Positions 34,761-47,944 of a stretch of 64,000 nt of DNA are shown here, piece by piece. The notes beneath the pieces are model-generated. The model did not search any database. It was not told the origin of the DNA and was given only the letters and a program-made list of their open reading frames with translations. Both the position numbers and the translations under genes were made by a program. The stretch comes from Dugong dugon. Lineage: Eukaryota > Chordata > Mammalia > Sirenia > Dugongidae. Numbering within the stretch: position 1 is the first letter of the stretch; each line of letters begins with the position of its first letter. The stretch is from the NCBI GenBank assembly GCA_030035585.1, contig CM057482.1:49705501-49769500 (forward strand). The letters are read 5' to 3'.

Positions 34761-35149
34761 GTACTCCGTGCCAGCTTGGGAGGGCTGACTCCAAAGTAAA
34801 GAGTGGTAGACAGATTTATTCTCATCTCCATTTATTGTTTGAGGTTCAGAAAATGCCTCACAGCATTTCTCTCAAAGATGAGCCTGAGAGAAGAAGTTTT
34901 GTGAACATAAAAAGAAATGTGAAATTCCATGTGTATGTGCCCTCTATGTTGTTCTCCGTGGCTTTGTGATTTATACTCTGCCTCATCCATAGTCATGTTC
35001 ATAAACCTGAACTCATGAAAAATCTAGAGGCTCAAAATTAATATGTCCAAAATAATTATTATAAGATTTGGAAAGGAGGAGGAACTGGAAGAATATGAGA
35101 GAAATTAAAAAGTTAAAGTTGGCACAGCTTAAGGCAGTTTAGTTTAATA

Positions 35150-35320
35150 GTGTTGTACCAATGGCAATTTTTTTAGTTTTTAACAAATATAGTTGTGCAA
35201 GATATTATCATCAGGGAAAGCTGGGTGAAGGGTATACAGGAAATCTCTGTGCTATCTTTGCAACTTTTCTGTAAAGCTAAAATTACTTCAAAATAAAGTC
35301 TGTTTAATACACACACACAG
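35150..35320 (+). mobile_element. Old L1 3' terminus
   Basis: 'gggaaagctgggtgaaggg', 'tgcaacttttctgtaaag', 'attacttcaaaataaag' is the end of old L1s, followed by (ac)n. Confidence 0.8.
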
Positions 35321-35329
35321 AAAGCAAAC

Positions 35330-36060
35330 CGAGAGAAACTACTTAGAGTGCATTTAATACAAAAGGATGCATAAAGAACTTTAACAAATCAGTAAGAGAA
35401 ATAACACAACAGAACAAAATAGCTAAATTCTATAAAAAGGAAAGTGGTACACCATTTTTGTCTTCTAGATGGACAGCAGTGTCAAAGATTAGTATTATTA
35501 AGTGTTCATGTGGGTAGAGAAAGCAGGATAAGTAGATCTGGTTTTCTTAGAGGATAAGTTGGCAGTATCAGCTAATTTTTTTTTTTTTTAAATAAGCATA
35601 TCTTCAACCCAGAAAATTCCCTTTTGGATATTCTACTAGAGAAAAACTTGGCCCTTGTGCACTTTAAGGCATGTACAAGGATTTTCATTGCAACATTACA
35701 CTAGCAGAAGTCATCTCAGATAAACTACAGTATATACATGTTATAGAGTACTAGATAGTTTTAAAATGATGAGGTAGATCTTCATTGTTTGGCATAATCT
35801 CTCCAAGAATATTAAGTGAAGAAAATAAGTTGCAAACTAGTAACTACAGTCTATCATTTGTTAAAACAACAAAACCATTCCTATATGTCTATGTATTTCT
35901 ATATGTATGTATGTGTAAGCAAATACACAGAAAGTGGCTTGGAAGTATACTTTCTAGTTAGGTTTACGTAATAGTATTTATGCGTAAGAGGAATGGGGTG
36001 GATGTGCTGCAGTTGGACTTTTAAAAAATATCTATTACTTGCATATTTTACAGAAGTAAT
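35330..36060 (+). mobile_element. Probable old L1 fragment
   Basis: A-rich, L1-like text ('agaaaattcccttttggat', 'gcaacattacactagcag'). Decayed; moderate support only. Confidence 0.45.
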
Positions 36061-36383
36061 GTATTACGTATTACTTGTGAAATTAAAGGGGGAAAATGCC
36101 AAAAGACCTGAGCATCATGAACAACAAAGAGACCTACAGGTGGTAGAGGACTGTTGAGAAGTGTGACATGAACTGGTAGAATAATATCTAGAGAGATGTG
36201 GGCTTTGGGCTGGCTATATATGATTTGTGCAGTCCAGTGCAAGTTGGAAACATGGAACCCTTTATTCAAAAAGCAAGAAAAAAGTGCCATTAAAGATACA
36301 TATAAAGCTTTTTCTTTTTTTTCCCCCAGGGTCTCTATTTTGCCTGTGTTTTATTTGCTATTTAATGTTATTCTAAGTAAATA

Positions 36384-36543
36384 AAGGAGCCCTGGTGACA
36401 TAGTGGTTAAGACCTCAGGCTGCTAACCAAATGGTCAGCAGTTCGAATCCACCAGCTGCTCCTTGGAAACTCTATGGGGCAGTTTTACCCTGTCCTAAAG
36501 GGTCGCTATGAGTCAGAATCGACTTTACAGAGGTAGGTTTTGG
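36384..36543 (+). mobile_element. Afrotherian SINE, short form, with TSD
   Basis: 'aaggagccctggtgacatag', 'cagcagttcgaatccacc', then directly 'ctccttggaaactctatgg' (the long-form middle block is absent), 'gggtcgctatgagtcag'. TAAGTAAA occurs at about 36,374 and again just after the tail, a likely TSD. Confidence 0.92.
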
Positions 36544-36559
36544 TAAGTAAAGAAAAATT

Positions 36560-37590
36560 AAGACTGAATTTTTAGCATGAAAGTTGCCGTTTGTCTTTAT
36601 ATTGTGCAATGCCAGTTTTAGATTCAAATATCAGAACATGATGAGGAATCACTGAAACGACACCATTTACCTTTTGTGGTGTGTCCCTGGAAGAGACAAG
36701 CCAAACTGGCCAGAAGAGACAAACACACACGCAAGAGACAGGAAGGTGGGAAGGAGGAGAGGATCCTATCCCCAGACCAAGGGAGCACTGCTGGGCATGG
36801 GGATAATTACAGCAGGTACAGACCCCCTCAGGGTCCTGGGGACCCACCACACACGTGCTGGGCCTGACAGCTTGCTGGGATCCCCTTCTCGCAGGATTGA
36901 TGCACCCTGGCCTGGACGAGGTCTGGGGAAGTCGAGCCTCGTGCCAGCTGCTCCAGCCCACAGCAGACGGCAGTCACCAAGGATCTACCCTCCACATTGG
37001 GATGAGAGGGTGCTCACCCCTGCCTGGACAGGGGCTCCACCCAGCTGCGCACCACCTGGGAAAGAACACCACCTGCCTGGGGGCATGCCTGGCCAGAGAT
37101 GCTAATATGCATACTCAGACCCCATCCTTGACTCCATCCCTCCTGTGGATCACTTCAGGGGCAGAGGGTGGCAGTGGTTGCTGGTGGGGCATCAGCAGAC
37201 GTGGGTGTGGGCTGCCGAGAGCCTCTGGGAGGTGATGGGAAGCAGAACCACTGTGAACCAAGGTTCCAAGCCCACAGTGTGCGCTTCCTTTTCCTGTCGA
37301 AATTCACTTACAAAACACAAATTCAAAGGTAAAATTGGTAAGAATTTCAAGACAGCAACCACAGAGTGTTCAACTCCGTGCGTAAGGCCCTTCTGAGCTT
37401 GGGAGCTTGTACAACTGCACTGCGTGGGGTCACCCTGCATGGGGCCAGGGGTTTTGTTTTTGTCTATAGATGGCTGAAACTTAAGGAGGCTTGAATCTTT
37501 TAGCTAAAGAGAGGATTAAGATGATGGAGAGAGCACACAGCCCATAGCCCAAGCCCCAGATGGAAGTCACAGTCCAGGGGGAGGAGTAAA
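36560..37590. other. GC-rich sequence of unknown origin
   Basis: About 1 kb clearly richer in G+C than its surroundings, with several overlapping open frames of 60-143 codons on both strands. None shows a domain, and the composition alone explains open frames. Could be an ERV or LTR piece or unique sequence. Confidence 0.35.
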
Positions 37591-37594
37591 TCCT

Positions 37595-37785
37595 GTGTTG
37601 AGTCGATTCAGACTCATGGCGACCCCACGTGTTACAGAGTAGAACTGCTCCATAGGGTTTCTTGGCTGCAATCTTTACAGAAGCAGATTGCCAGGGCTTT
37701 CTTCCACAGTGTTGTTGGGTGGGTTCAAAGAGCCAACCCTTAGGTTAGTAGTTAAGTACAAACCATTTGTGCCACCTCGGAACCA
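37595..37785 (-). mobile_element. Afrotherian SINE, minus strand
   Basis: 'ttgagtcgattcagactcat', 'ccatagggtttcttggctg', 'aggttagtagttaag', 'gtgccacctcggaacc'. Diverged. Confidence 0.87.
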
Positions 37786-38116
37786 GGGGAAGGAATAGAA
37801 GGAAGAAAAGCAGATGCTCAGGGTAGGGTTGTCGGTGTGCCAGCGGGAAGTTTAGGGAGTTTCCATTCATTACTCTCTATTTTTCTGTATGGATTATGAG
37901 AAGAGATGGTTTGCTTGGGCTGGGGAGGGGGGTGCTGCAGAAGGAGGTCTTCGAAGGGTCACTAGGGGACCAGAGAAGATGGGAAGTGGGAGCTGTGAAG
38001 ATTGGGGAGCAGACTGCTCAGAGAGTAGTCTAAGGCTTGCCTGCCCAGTGGAGGCTGGGCTGGACTCAGGGTCATGGATTTATGGAGCTTCCAATCTGCC
38101 TGGCCTTGTGATATTT

Positions 38117-38321
38117 AAAACCACATGCTGTCGAGTAGACACAGACTCATGACAATCCCATGTGTGTCAAGAGTAGAACTGTGCTCCATAGGGTTTTCAA
38201 CGGCTGATTTTTCAGAAGTAGGATCACCAGGCCTTTCTTCTGAGGCACCTCTGAGTGGACTCGAGCCTCCAACTTTTTTGTTAGCAGCTTAGTGTGTTAA
38301 CTGTTTGCACCACCCAAGGAC
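38117..38321 (-). mobile_element. Afrotherian SINE, minus strand
   Basis: 'ctgtcgagtagacacagac', 'ccatagggttttcaacgg', 'ttagcagcttagtgtg'. One of the most diverged SINE copies here. Confidence 0.85.
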
Positions 38322-38329
38322 ACTGTGAT

Positions 38330-41150
38330 ATTTAGGACCCTAAAGAGAGAAAGCTCTGCCTCGTGCCAGTCTGAAGAAAGGTGGCCCCAAAGGAGGAAGA
38401 GTTCTTGGGAAAGACCATCTTTTATTCAGAACTGAATTTGAAAACAAAACAAAACTTGTTTTAAGTTTTTTTTTTTTAAAAAAAGATATTGCTAATAGTA
38501 ATGTTTGTTTTTAAATGTCTTTTCTTTGCAAAATAAAATAAAGGTTGGTAATCCTGCATTACGCCCCTAAAATGTACTTTTAAAGTTTTACTGGTCTGTG
38601 AAAGCTGTAAGACTGTATGAGCCTTTAGGCTCTTCCCCATTTAACATTGTTGTATGACTTTATATTCGCAGAGGAAAATTCTGAAACAATTTAAGGAATC
38701 TGTAAAGATATGGCATAGGAGCAAGATTAGGGTTACTTACTTTTTTGTTGTTACAGTGCTTTGATACAGTTTTCCTGCTTCTAGTATTTTGTATGTATTC
38801 TCTTCTGGGACATTATCATAGTTGTCTTGTGTTCTTCTCAAGTGTCGTAATACTTCCACTTTGTATTTTATGTGTAAACCCACAATTCATGCCAAAAATA
38901 ACATAAATATCTGCCTTTGTAAGGGTATTTTTGTAATGGAAGCATAAGTATACATAAATAAAATGTGAGTGTGGATATAGTTGTTCATTTGATCATTACT
39001 GTTTTAATAAATGCCTGTGTAAGCTTTATAAAGATTTTGCACACATAGTGTTTTTCTGTTCTGAGCCACAGACACCAAAAATCCCACAGGAAGTTGGCTT
39101 TGTAAGGGTTGTGGTTTTTCAGTTTCCTATTTCAGTTTGCATTAGATAATCAGAAATAAGAAAAATCTGTTCAATCCAAAGAGATTCTTAGTTCAACTTT
39201 ATTTTAACTCTAAATGGGAATCTCTAATTTCCTTGTGTTTCTCTCCATCTAATTGATCGATAGGAGCTATGACTACATACATACCGTAGGCATTAAAGCT
39301 GTGGTATAATTTGCCTTTTTTTTTCTCAGTGCTTGATGGATAAACTCTTAATTGTTAAAGGAGTGATTTTCTAAGATTGTTTTATGCTTTCCAGTTCTTG
39401 TCAAAGCATCAACCCCAAAATAAACCATAGGAATAGAGATGTGTTTTATATTTTTGACAACTATGTTTTACATTTATTTTTACAAATGACAAAAACTTTT
39501 TCTTGGTTCTTTAGAGAACAGGAGATACATAAAACATACACTATATGATTTAACTTAGATATTATAAATACCTATTGAAAAAATTAAAAGTTACACAATA
39601 TTACAATACTTGTATTAATATAATTTTTAAAGCATAATCTCAGTGGGTGGAGTTACAAGGTGAAATATTTTTGTCTGATTTCAATTTTTTTTTTTTATCT
39701 GTAGCAAAGGTAGTAAAATAAAACTTTTCAGATACATTGGATCTGCGACAAATCATCGTAATCTAGAGCTTAAATTATATATTGGGAGACTTGATGTAAA
39801 TTTGACAAATTTGAAAAAGGGAAAGATTTCAGTGCATTTGTAGATACTGTCTCTGAGTGTGGCTGCTATTAAAGATAACCATACCTAGCTCTAGACCGGT
39901 AATGACTATTGTGCATCTTATTAAATGGTAAGAATAATATAATGTGAAAAGTCTTCCCTACCACCTTTTAAAATAAAAAGGAATATCCCCAAAGGTTTTT
40001 AAAATGATCTTTGTACATAAGAAAATTTTCATCACTTCTTAAAAGAATAATACTTGTCCAAATACAAAAAATTACCCACAACATTTTACAATAAAAATGA
40101 CTTCAACCATTTTATGCAGGAAAAACAAGGGAGGGGGAGAATAAGTCTGGGTTGCAGAATGCTTTTTTCCTACTTCAGATAGCTTTGGGTTACTTTGGAA
40201 CCTTAACTGTTAAATTTATGATGATATCTGGATATCTCAACATAAATGTAATCTTTTCACGTTGTTCAGTACTAGAGAGAAAACCATCATTTAAAACCTG
40301 ATGTTTGTGCTTTTTTCCATTTCTTGCATACCTATTGTGACACTGTTTTAGGTCCTTTTAAGGATATTATCTCATTTAATGTTACTAAGAATTTCTGACA
40401 CCTGCGGGGAGATTCACATGTTACGAAGTGTCGGTTAATGAGGTTGGAATGGTTTCTTAATGTTCCTTGGTGTTTAGCAAGGTGGTCGGCATTGTGGCAA
40501 GTTTGCTTACTGGCCGGTTACAGAAAGTGGGCCGCGGATACATGTCTTTACATCCTTTCTGCCCAGCGTGAGCGGAGTGGACTGGGTTTAGAAATGGAAG
40601 CAGCCGGACCCTTTTGCTTACCACTATGGCTACCAGGAATTTTGATGCTAAAAATATGCCTTTCAGATCCCTGTCTGGATGAGTGAAAGTCTTTGGATGT
40701 ACCTTAGGCTCGATGTGAGTGGGCCTTGATATCACGGTTCTCGTGGGTGTTTCTCAAGACTGCCCCAGGAATGCCCAGGCCCTCGTTACCAGTTTTAGTT
40801 AGGGCAGACTGTCGCGTCCCCGAGAGCAGTGATTCTGCACCTTTTGGAGCTCCTTAGAGATGAAGCCAAGCGTTTTACGAAGTGCTTTCTGCCTTCGGTG
40901 GGGCAACTACTCTCAGGGGTGTGGTCACACGTCAGTGACCACTGACACCAAAGTTAAGGAGAAAACTGTCAGGTATTTGCTTTGCCTGCCCTTCTAGCCA
41001 CACTCCCCCGTGGGTACAGTCAGGCGTGGCTTGTTGAAAAGTGAACTAGTCTCTGTTTGAAAAAGCTTTTGTATAGAGGGGCTTTCTCCCCGGGGGCGAT
41101 TCCTGCTGGACCTTGGATTAAAAAGACGAAAACACGAAGACTCGCACACC
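38330..41150. other. Repeat-poor flank upstream of the CpG island
   Basis: About 2.8 kb without any LINE, SINE or LTR that I recognise. No gene is recognised. A good region to look for conserved regulatory sequence. Confidence 0.5.
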
Positions 41151-41675
41151 ACGGAAATTCTATCTGCCAAGTTACTTAACTAACTAGTCTTCCTTCCGCG
41201 AGCAGGGGGTCGGACCCCAGAGGAAGTGGGGTCTGGCCGCCCGCCCCCTCGCCCGGCCCCGCCCCCAGGCCAGGGGCATGCTCAGTGGGCCGGGCCGGCA
41301 AGTTTGCGTGGCCGCCGGGAGTTCCCAGCACCGGCTTTGCCCGCAGACGGTGCGCCTGTTCGCGGCTGCTGATTCCTGGGAAGTTAGGCGCGGAAGCCGG
41401 CTTCCGAGGAGTCACTGGGAGCCCGCAGGGAGCGGCCAGAAACGGTGGTGCTGCGGAGAGTGAGCTGGGGGCCCGACGTGGCCCCGACTGCGAACGCTTC
41501 GGCAGGCCGAGCGGGTCGCTGCGCTCGGGGGGAGGCGCCGGGCGCGCCCCGCAGAGAAGAGCCGGGCGGAGCGGGCGGGCGGGCGCTTCCCGGACTTTTG
41601 TCCGAGTTGAATTCCCCTCCCCGTGGGCCGGGCCTCTCCGGCCGCCTCCGCCCCAGCCCTGCTCGCTCCTGGGAG

Positions 41676-41699
41676 ATGTTTATTTGGTCTGTGGCGTGA
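41676..41699 (+). CDS. Upstream ORF, 7 codons
   Basis: ATG at 41,676 encodes MFIWSVA and ends at TGA (41,697-41,699), 69 bp before the main start. It would be in the 5' UTR if transcription starts upstream of 41,676, which I infer from the island but cannot prove. Such a uORF usually lowers main-frame translation. Confidence 0.35.
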   Translation: MFIWSVA

Positions 41700-41768
41700 G
41701 GAGCGGGAGGGCTGGCGGCGCGCAGTTTCGGGTCTGAGGATCCTCGCGCGGCGCGGGAGAGAGACAAG

Positions 41769-41795
41769 ATGTCCGCCAGAGTCGCGGCCGGCAAG
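41769..41795 (+). CDS. First coding exon of an unidentified host gene
   Basis: ATG at 41,769 with A at -3, nine codons giving MSARVAAGK, then a strong splice donor AAG|GTGAGC at 41,796 (phase 0). It sits centrally in the CpG island. The remaining exons lie beyond 64,000 or were not recognised, so everything to the right is read as intron 1. Nine residues are too few to name the gene. The start codon could also belong to a 5' UTR exon if splicing differs. Confidence 0.55.
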
Positions 41796-42320
41796 GTGAG
41801 CGTTTCCGCGGCCGTCAGGGCCAAACCCTGGACCAAAGCTGCCGGCCGCCAGCGTCGGGCCGCGGGCCCAGCCGTCTTGCCCGCCAGCGGCGGCCGAGGC
41901 GCTGGGGGCGGCAGGGGGTGGGCAGGGCTTGAGGTGGGCCGAGAGCCCCCGGGCGGGCTGGGCCGGCGTCCGGTCGCGGAGGCGGCGCGCAGGCCGCGGT
42001 GGGGGAGGGGCCGCGGGGGCTGCGGGCCTGGGCGGGGGCTCGCGGAGCCGCGTTCTGGGCAGGTGTATCGCGGTCCACAGTCGGCACCGTGCCTGGCGGG
42101 GCAGGAACGCGCAACAGGTCCCGCGCTGAGAAATCCGCGCCGGGTGTGGGCCACTGGTGACCAGGTCGTCCCCATGGTGGGTCGGGAGGTCGGGGTGCCA
42201 CATCCCGCAGGCCAGTAGCTGCTGTCTTTGGAGGAGTGGTTGACCCCGGCGAAACCGTGTAGTTTCGATCTGATGTCACTCCCTGCGGTATGCGCAGGCC
42301 AGCGATAAGGCATTGCGACA

Positions 42321-43799
42321 GCAAAACACTCAGCGTGTATTATTATTTAAGGTGTAGCTTTGAAAAAACTAACCCCTTGACACTGTGTAATAATTTAATT
42401 TGAATTAAACTTTAAAAGTAATAGAAAATACACCTATAAATGGACAATAAAATGAACTCCTAAGATAAAAATTAGCAAAAACCCGTGCGTTTTGCAAAAA
42501 AAAGTTACTTGTCAGTTTTTCCATGTGCTTTGATGTGTTATGTAGTTTGACACCAACTTGTATATTACTAAGACGCTTAAATTCCTAAAAATCAGTTTGA
42601 TTTCTAATGAATTGCAAGAGAATTCTTCACCTTTTGTACAATGTAATCTTTATTAGAAAGTAGCACCAGTTACAAAAATACATGAATATTGAAGAGTAAA
42701 AATTTTCCCTTTTAAAAACCAGTCTGTTTAACATTGTTGAGGTACCTAAGCAGGTAGTTGCTTTATGCATTTAGTTTTCTGTTTGAAATGTTTATTCATC
42801 ACATCTGGGAGCAGGTATAATATGGTCTTGAAGTTTCTGAACCTTAACAGGACTTCTGGCTGGCAGAAGTTAGCGGTTACATTCTGTTGTGAATACAGCC
42901 TTTTAAGGAGTAAGGTATTCTTTGTTTAAGAAAAACAAAATTATTTTGTACTTCGACCTTGCATTGATGAAGAACAATCAAAAGGTAAAACTTGATCCAC
43001 ATATTTAGAATAAAAGGCAAAATTTTGCTTTGACTTTTTAAATAAGCATGTATTTTTCTGCTGCTGCTTTTCCCAAGGGAAAGGCTTTGTTTCCATATTG
43101 TACATGTCACACTGTTCCTGAAGTATGATTTCTGGTATTTGATACGCAAGACAGCACACTTCAGAAAAGTTATTCAAAGTATGTAGAGAAAATTTTCAAT
43201 AGATTAATGTAGGGAGATGATTTTGGATGAAAAGTACTTCTCTTCCTGAATTAGCATATTGAAAAGAGGCACTAGTTAAATATTGTAGGGACATTTGCAT
43301 TCTTAAATTTTTACACAAGTTGAAAGTTTATTTTTTAAATGCTGTACTATGGGACTGCCTTGAAATCTTATATAGAGTAAGGCAGCCCGTAAAGAATAAG
43401 GTGAAACGAAATAAGAAATAGTATTTAACCACTGTTTTCCTAAGTTATATTTAATTTTTTAAGATGATTAAAATGCTTACTTAGAGTCAGGATCTGTTTT
43501 CAATACTTAAATTTGATGCTTCTTTTATTACCCTTTTACCCCAATTAAAAACAAAAGTAGACTCGTTGATTCTGCAGCTTGCTTTTTAAAGTTCCATCCC
43601 GTGAATATGCTGCATTTTTAGATAATCCTTGCCTTGTTGGTAGGCATTTGTTTCCAGGATATTTTGCTATTGTAAAAAGTAGCCTTATGTTTTCACGTCT
43701 GTATGCTTTGATAGTATTAGCGTATGTCATTCTTAAAAATGGAGTTACTAAGTGAAAGGGTGTGTGTGTTTAAAATTATGGGATATATGTATATATATA
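42321..43799. other. Intron 1, repeat-poor
   Basis: AT-rich, no repeat or exon recognised. The 90- and 61-codon frames on the minus strand lack support. Confidence 0.5.
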
Positions 43800-43800
43800 T

Positions 43801-43970
43801 AGGAAACCGTGGTGGCGTAGTGGTTAAGTACTAAGACTGCTAACCAAAAGGTCGGCAGTTCAAATCCACCAGGCTCTCCTTGGGAAACTCTGTAGGGCAG
43901 TTCTACTCTGTCCTATAGGGTCGCTATGAGTCGGAATCAACTCGATGGCAACGGGTTTGGTTTTTTGTTT
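43801..43970 (+). mobile_element. Afrotherian SINE, short form, young-looking
   Basis: 'aggaaaccgtggtggcgtag', 'aaggtcggcagttcaaatcc', 'gggtcgctatgagtcgg' and 'acgggtttggttttttg'. Box A and B are well preserved, making it one of the least diverged copies. Confidence 0.93.
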
Positions 43971-44379
43971 TCTTTTTTAAACATATGTACATATATTTCC
44001 AAGAAGACCATATTTAGGAATAAATGTAACATGTTGGTGAATTATATGAATTTTAATGAAGGACTTAAAATTTGAACAAATGACATGAGACAATATACTT
44101 TCTGGATGAGGGGAGTGAATATTGCAGACATAACCATTTTCCCTGAGTTGGCATATAAATGCAACACAATTCCAGACAGAATGCCAGTGTGCTATTGTAG
44201 AAAACTTGATGTATTGATTATAAAGTTTATCTTGATAAATGAGTGATGATAACCAAGAAATTTTGATAACAGAAGACACTATCAAAAAATGAAATGTGTT
44301 ATAAAGCTATAGTAATTTAAAGCAGTGTATCAGTTTGGGAATAGACAGTGGAGCTACAGCGTCCAGACACATCTGTGTA

Positions 44380-44550
44380 TTTGTAGGCTCTTAGTATAGA
44401 TTTAGTGTAGTGCTTCACAAGACTTAACTCACTTAGCCTCAGAGTAACCCTGTGAAGTGAGCACTACTGTTATTCCCACTTTGTGGACGAGGAAATTGAA
44501 GCACAGGGAGATAAAGTAATTTTCCTAAGTTAACTTAGCCAGTGAGGGAA
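44380..44550 (+). mobile_element. MIR SINE
   Basis: 'aactcacttagcctcagag' and 'gaggaaattgaagcacagg' are MIR core and flank. Confidence 0.82.
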
Positions 44551-47500
44551 AACTACAAATATATAATAAAAATAACATTATAAATTACTGGGTAAAGAAC
44601 GGGTAAGTAGTGCTAGGCTGGGACTGTTGGCTATCCATTTTTTTTAAATGTTAGTTTTCTGTCTCAGGCTATAGGCAGAAAAAAACCTCAAATGGAATAA
44701 ATCTAAATGTTTGAAAAAGAGCATATAAAATATAAAATACTAGAAGAAAATGTGGAGTTTTAAAAAAATATGCTTAGGTCAGAAAGGACTTCTGTGTAGG
44801 GCACTAACTTAAAAAGCAGTACAGGGAAAGAGTTGTGTATGTGTAATATATATACATATATATATTTGAATTTGTAACAAGAATCTGGTTTGTATACTGT
44901 ACTCTGACAGCAAATTATTCAAAAGTTGAAAGCTTGGATTTTCAAGCCATTTCACTTGGAGGAAGCAATAAAATCTAATTTAAGATTTTACTATTATATA
45001 TGCTTATTAGGTTTTGCTGAGTACTAAATGTTTTCATTATGTCTTGGGGGTAGTATTTGTTTTTTCCCTGTGGTTATCTCAAAAATTATAATGTAAGTTA
45101 GTATAAAAATGATTGACACAACTCTTCAAGAATAGATTTATTCTATTAAGTGAGGCACAGCAGTGGACTTTTCTTAATAGCTGAGCCATTTAAAAGTTAC
45201 GAACTGTGGAAAATAGCTAAATTAATAAAATTAATCACAAAAATCAATCATTTTAGATTTTGTCTCGTTAGTGGCTGTTACAATGTAGCTTTTAATTTTG
45301 GTACTCTCTGATCAATGCATATTAGCTTCATATTGTTTTGAAAGTAAAATAGAAACTTACTATGCTTTATGAGAATTCGGTTGACTATGTTAGCCAACTT
45401 TTAATGAGCTTCATTGTAGTAATATTTTTCTGGACCTGCTAAGTTTGTACAATTCTTATTTTTCGTTAGAAATACATTTATAGTATTTTGGGTGAAGGCT
45501 TTTAAATTTTTTTTTTAATTACCATGTTTGGTATTTTATACACTCATGGTTAAACCTTGAATTTATGTAGTTGACTGATAATCCTAATTACATTTTAGAA
45601 CTTTTAAGTTTTTTAGTACAGCTACATAAGAAGACAGTTACTTTTTAAATATATACCCAGGTTGTGTAGTCATAGAAATTTAATTACAATATTAAGTAGA
45701 TTCCTTTTTTGTTTTTTAAATACTGGTGTTTTTATGTTAGGAACTTAAAAAACTTATATTTTGTTTCATATTTAAGGAAATCTTATGCTGCCCATTGATT
45801 GCTGTCAGTGAGTGATAATACAGTTTTCATAAAAGAGGACAGGGTCAGTCGTCCACACCAACAAAAGGAGGATGAAACTGATCTGTGGCTTTGAGGACTC
45901 TTCATGCAGTATATATAGCACTGTTTCCTGTTTGGTTTGAAGGAAAAAAGATTACAGTGGTTTTGCTCTTTTTTTTCCCAATCCTGGAAACAATGTACTG
46001 ACTGGCTTTTACTTGCTCTTTAATCTTTTTTCTATTTAGAGACCAAATGTAAACTCCTCAGTACAGTTCTAAGAATAAAACTGAGTATAAATCAGATAGA
46101 TCAACATGCTGTTAAGGAAAATGTCTTAAAAAAATAATTTTGGTGAAAAATTTGGAAATGTAATCCTGACACGGTAAAAATACAGCCTACTGAAAGACCA
46201 TGAGTCAGGCTGTAATTTCACATGTAGTATTACCCATCCTGGCTGTTCAGTGACAGTTCATTTTGGACCCACTCACACAGTCTCACACTCAACACCCAGT
46301 GTGGGCTGATTGTTGTAGTGGCTGAAGAAAAGTTAGAATGAGCAGAGTTATTTTTTTATCAGCAAACATGTTCGATCAGATATTAAGATAGTTTATGTCG
46401 AGTATATTTCTGAAGTATTTAACTGAAACTCACATTGCACCTTTGATTTTTTTCAAAGGCAATCTTGGGGGGAAAAATCTTGATTATTTTAACAACTTTT
46501 AATCTTGTAGCAAGTAATAGACATTAGGATAGTATACAGAGGTTTAAATTAGTTTAAAATTGGCTTAAGTGTTTAAGAACAGTATTTCCAATATAAGCTG
46601 GCAATAAAAATAGACCTTTTGCTATCTCTGACCGAGAGTGCTTCTTTATTTATTTATTGCAGAGAAGAGTGGCTTCAGGTTGCTTCTTTATGGGTTAGCT
46701 AGGCGCTTTATTTCCACTCTTTCTAAAACAGATAAATTCTTAATAATTAGAAGTATGTGGGGATCACATGGTTAGGGAATTCCATTTTATATTCTAAAAA
46801 TGTATGAAAATAAACAGATTGTATGATCGACTGTAACATAAGAGCACTGCTTTAGATCATGAAAAAACTGGTGTTGCCAAAATTCTTACCATAAAACATA
46901 TCATCTGAGATTTAATAACAAAGCCATGATATATCTGTATTAAATATATTGAACACGTGTATATTAAGTATATATTATATATGCGTTAAATACTGAATCT
47001 CAGGGGATAGATCCAAAGATGAATTTTTATTAGTTTGTGTTATAAATACGTATCAGTTGTACATCCGAACAACCTAACTGTGCTGGCCAAATACTGTGAA
47101 GTGAGTTGACAGATAAATGACCTCAGTCATTCTAGTTATCATGCCGAGAAGGGAGGTGAGAACAGGCATTAATATTACTTTATATGGATACTAGTTAGGA
47201 ATGTAAGATTAGCATATACCTAATAAAAAATTTTTTTAGGTACACTGAAACATTTTTGTTTTGTTTAAAGTAGTATACGTTCCCCAAGAGCAAAAAGTTC
47301 ATTTTTCTTCTTGGTTATTGTAGGAATTTTCATGTTTTTAGAATTGTTACTAGTATCTTTGGGATTTGTACAATAATTTCTGATGACTGAGTATTAATTT
47401 AAGATTACCCCTATTAATTCAATACATAATTACAAAATTCAGGAGGATTCCAGTAATGACTAATTCTTTTTGTTAGCTCAGCATTTTGTGTTGGGTCCCT

Positions 47501-47944
47501 ATTCTCTACAAGCTTATAGTTCTCAACTGCCCTATACTGTACCGATCAATTGTGAAATCTGTCATTTGTTTAAAAACCCATTGTTTACTCTTAAAAAATA
47601 AAGATGAGCAAATTTTTGGTCATCCTATAATACAGCCTTCTGGTGTGCTTTTTTGGTTGGGGGAGATAGTGGAGTCATAGCTAGAGCCTGGCCTTGCTGT
47701 AGCACAGTTTTCTACATTATTTGCTTAAATTTTGTTTGTGTGTGTGTGTGTTTGACTAGAGTCTGTCAACTGTTTTTGCATGTGTTTGTTATGAGTATCT
47801 CAATAGGAGAAAAAGGTCAAGAATTATAAAATTGGCATTTCCATACATACTTACAACTCCTTGAATATACTGACAGAAAATGGACCTTATGCTTAGTTGT
47901 TAGTGTTATATTTAGGGCCTACCTAGCTGAGAAATGTAACAAAT

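Larger units (their letters stand above)
41180..42320 (+). promoter_or_regulatory. CpG island promoter
   Basis: Abrupt rise in G+C and CpG between two AT-rich flanks. A GC-box cluster lies at about 41,239-41,268 (CCCGCCCCC-like Sp1 sites). No TATA box precedes the exon. The island covers the first coding exon (41,769) and runs about 500 bp into the intron. Long open frames on the minus strand (309 and 263 codons) come from GC bias. A divergent minus-strand transcript is possible but not shown. Confidence 0.85.

Noticed and set aside
41384-42313. 309- and 263-codon minus-strand frames in the CpG island
   Set aside because: Low-complexity Pro/Ala/Arg/Gly composition from GC bias, no domain, and they span the exon-intron boundary of the plus-strand gene.
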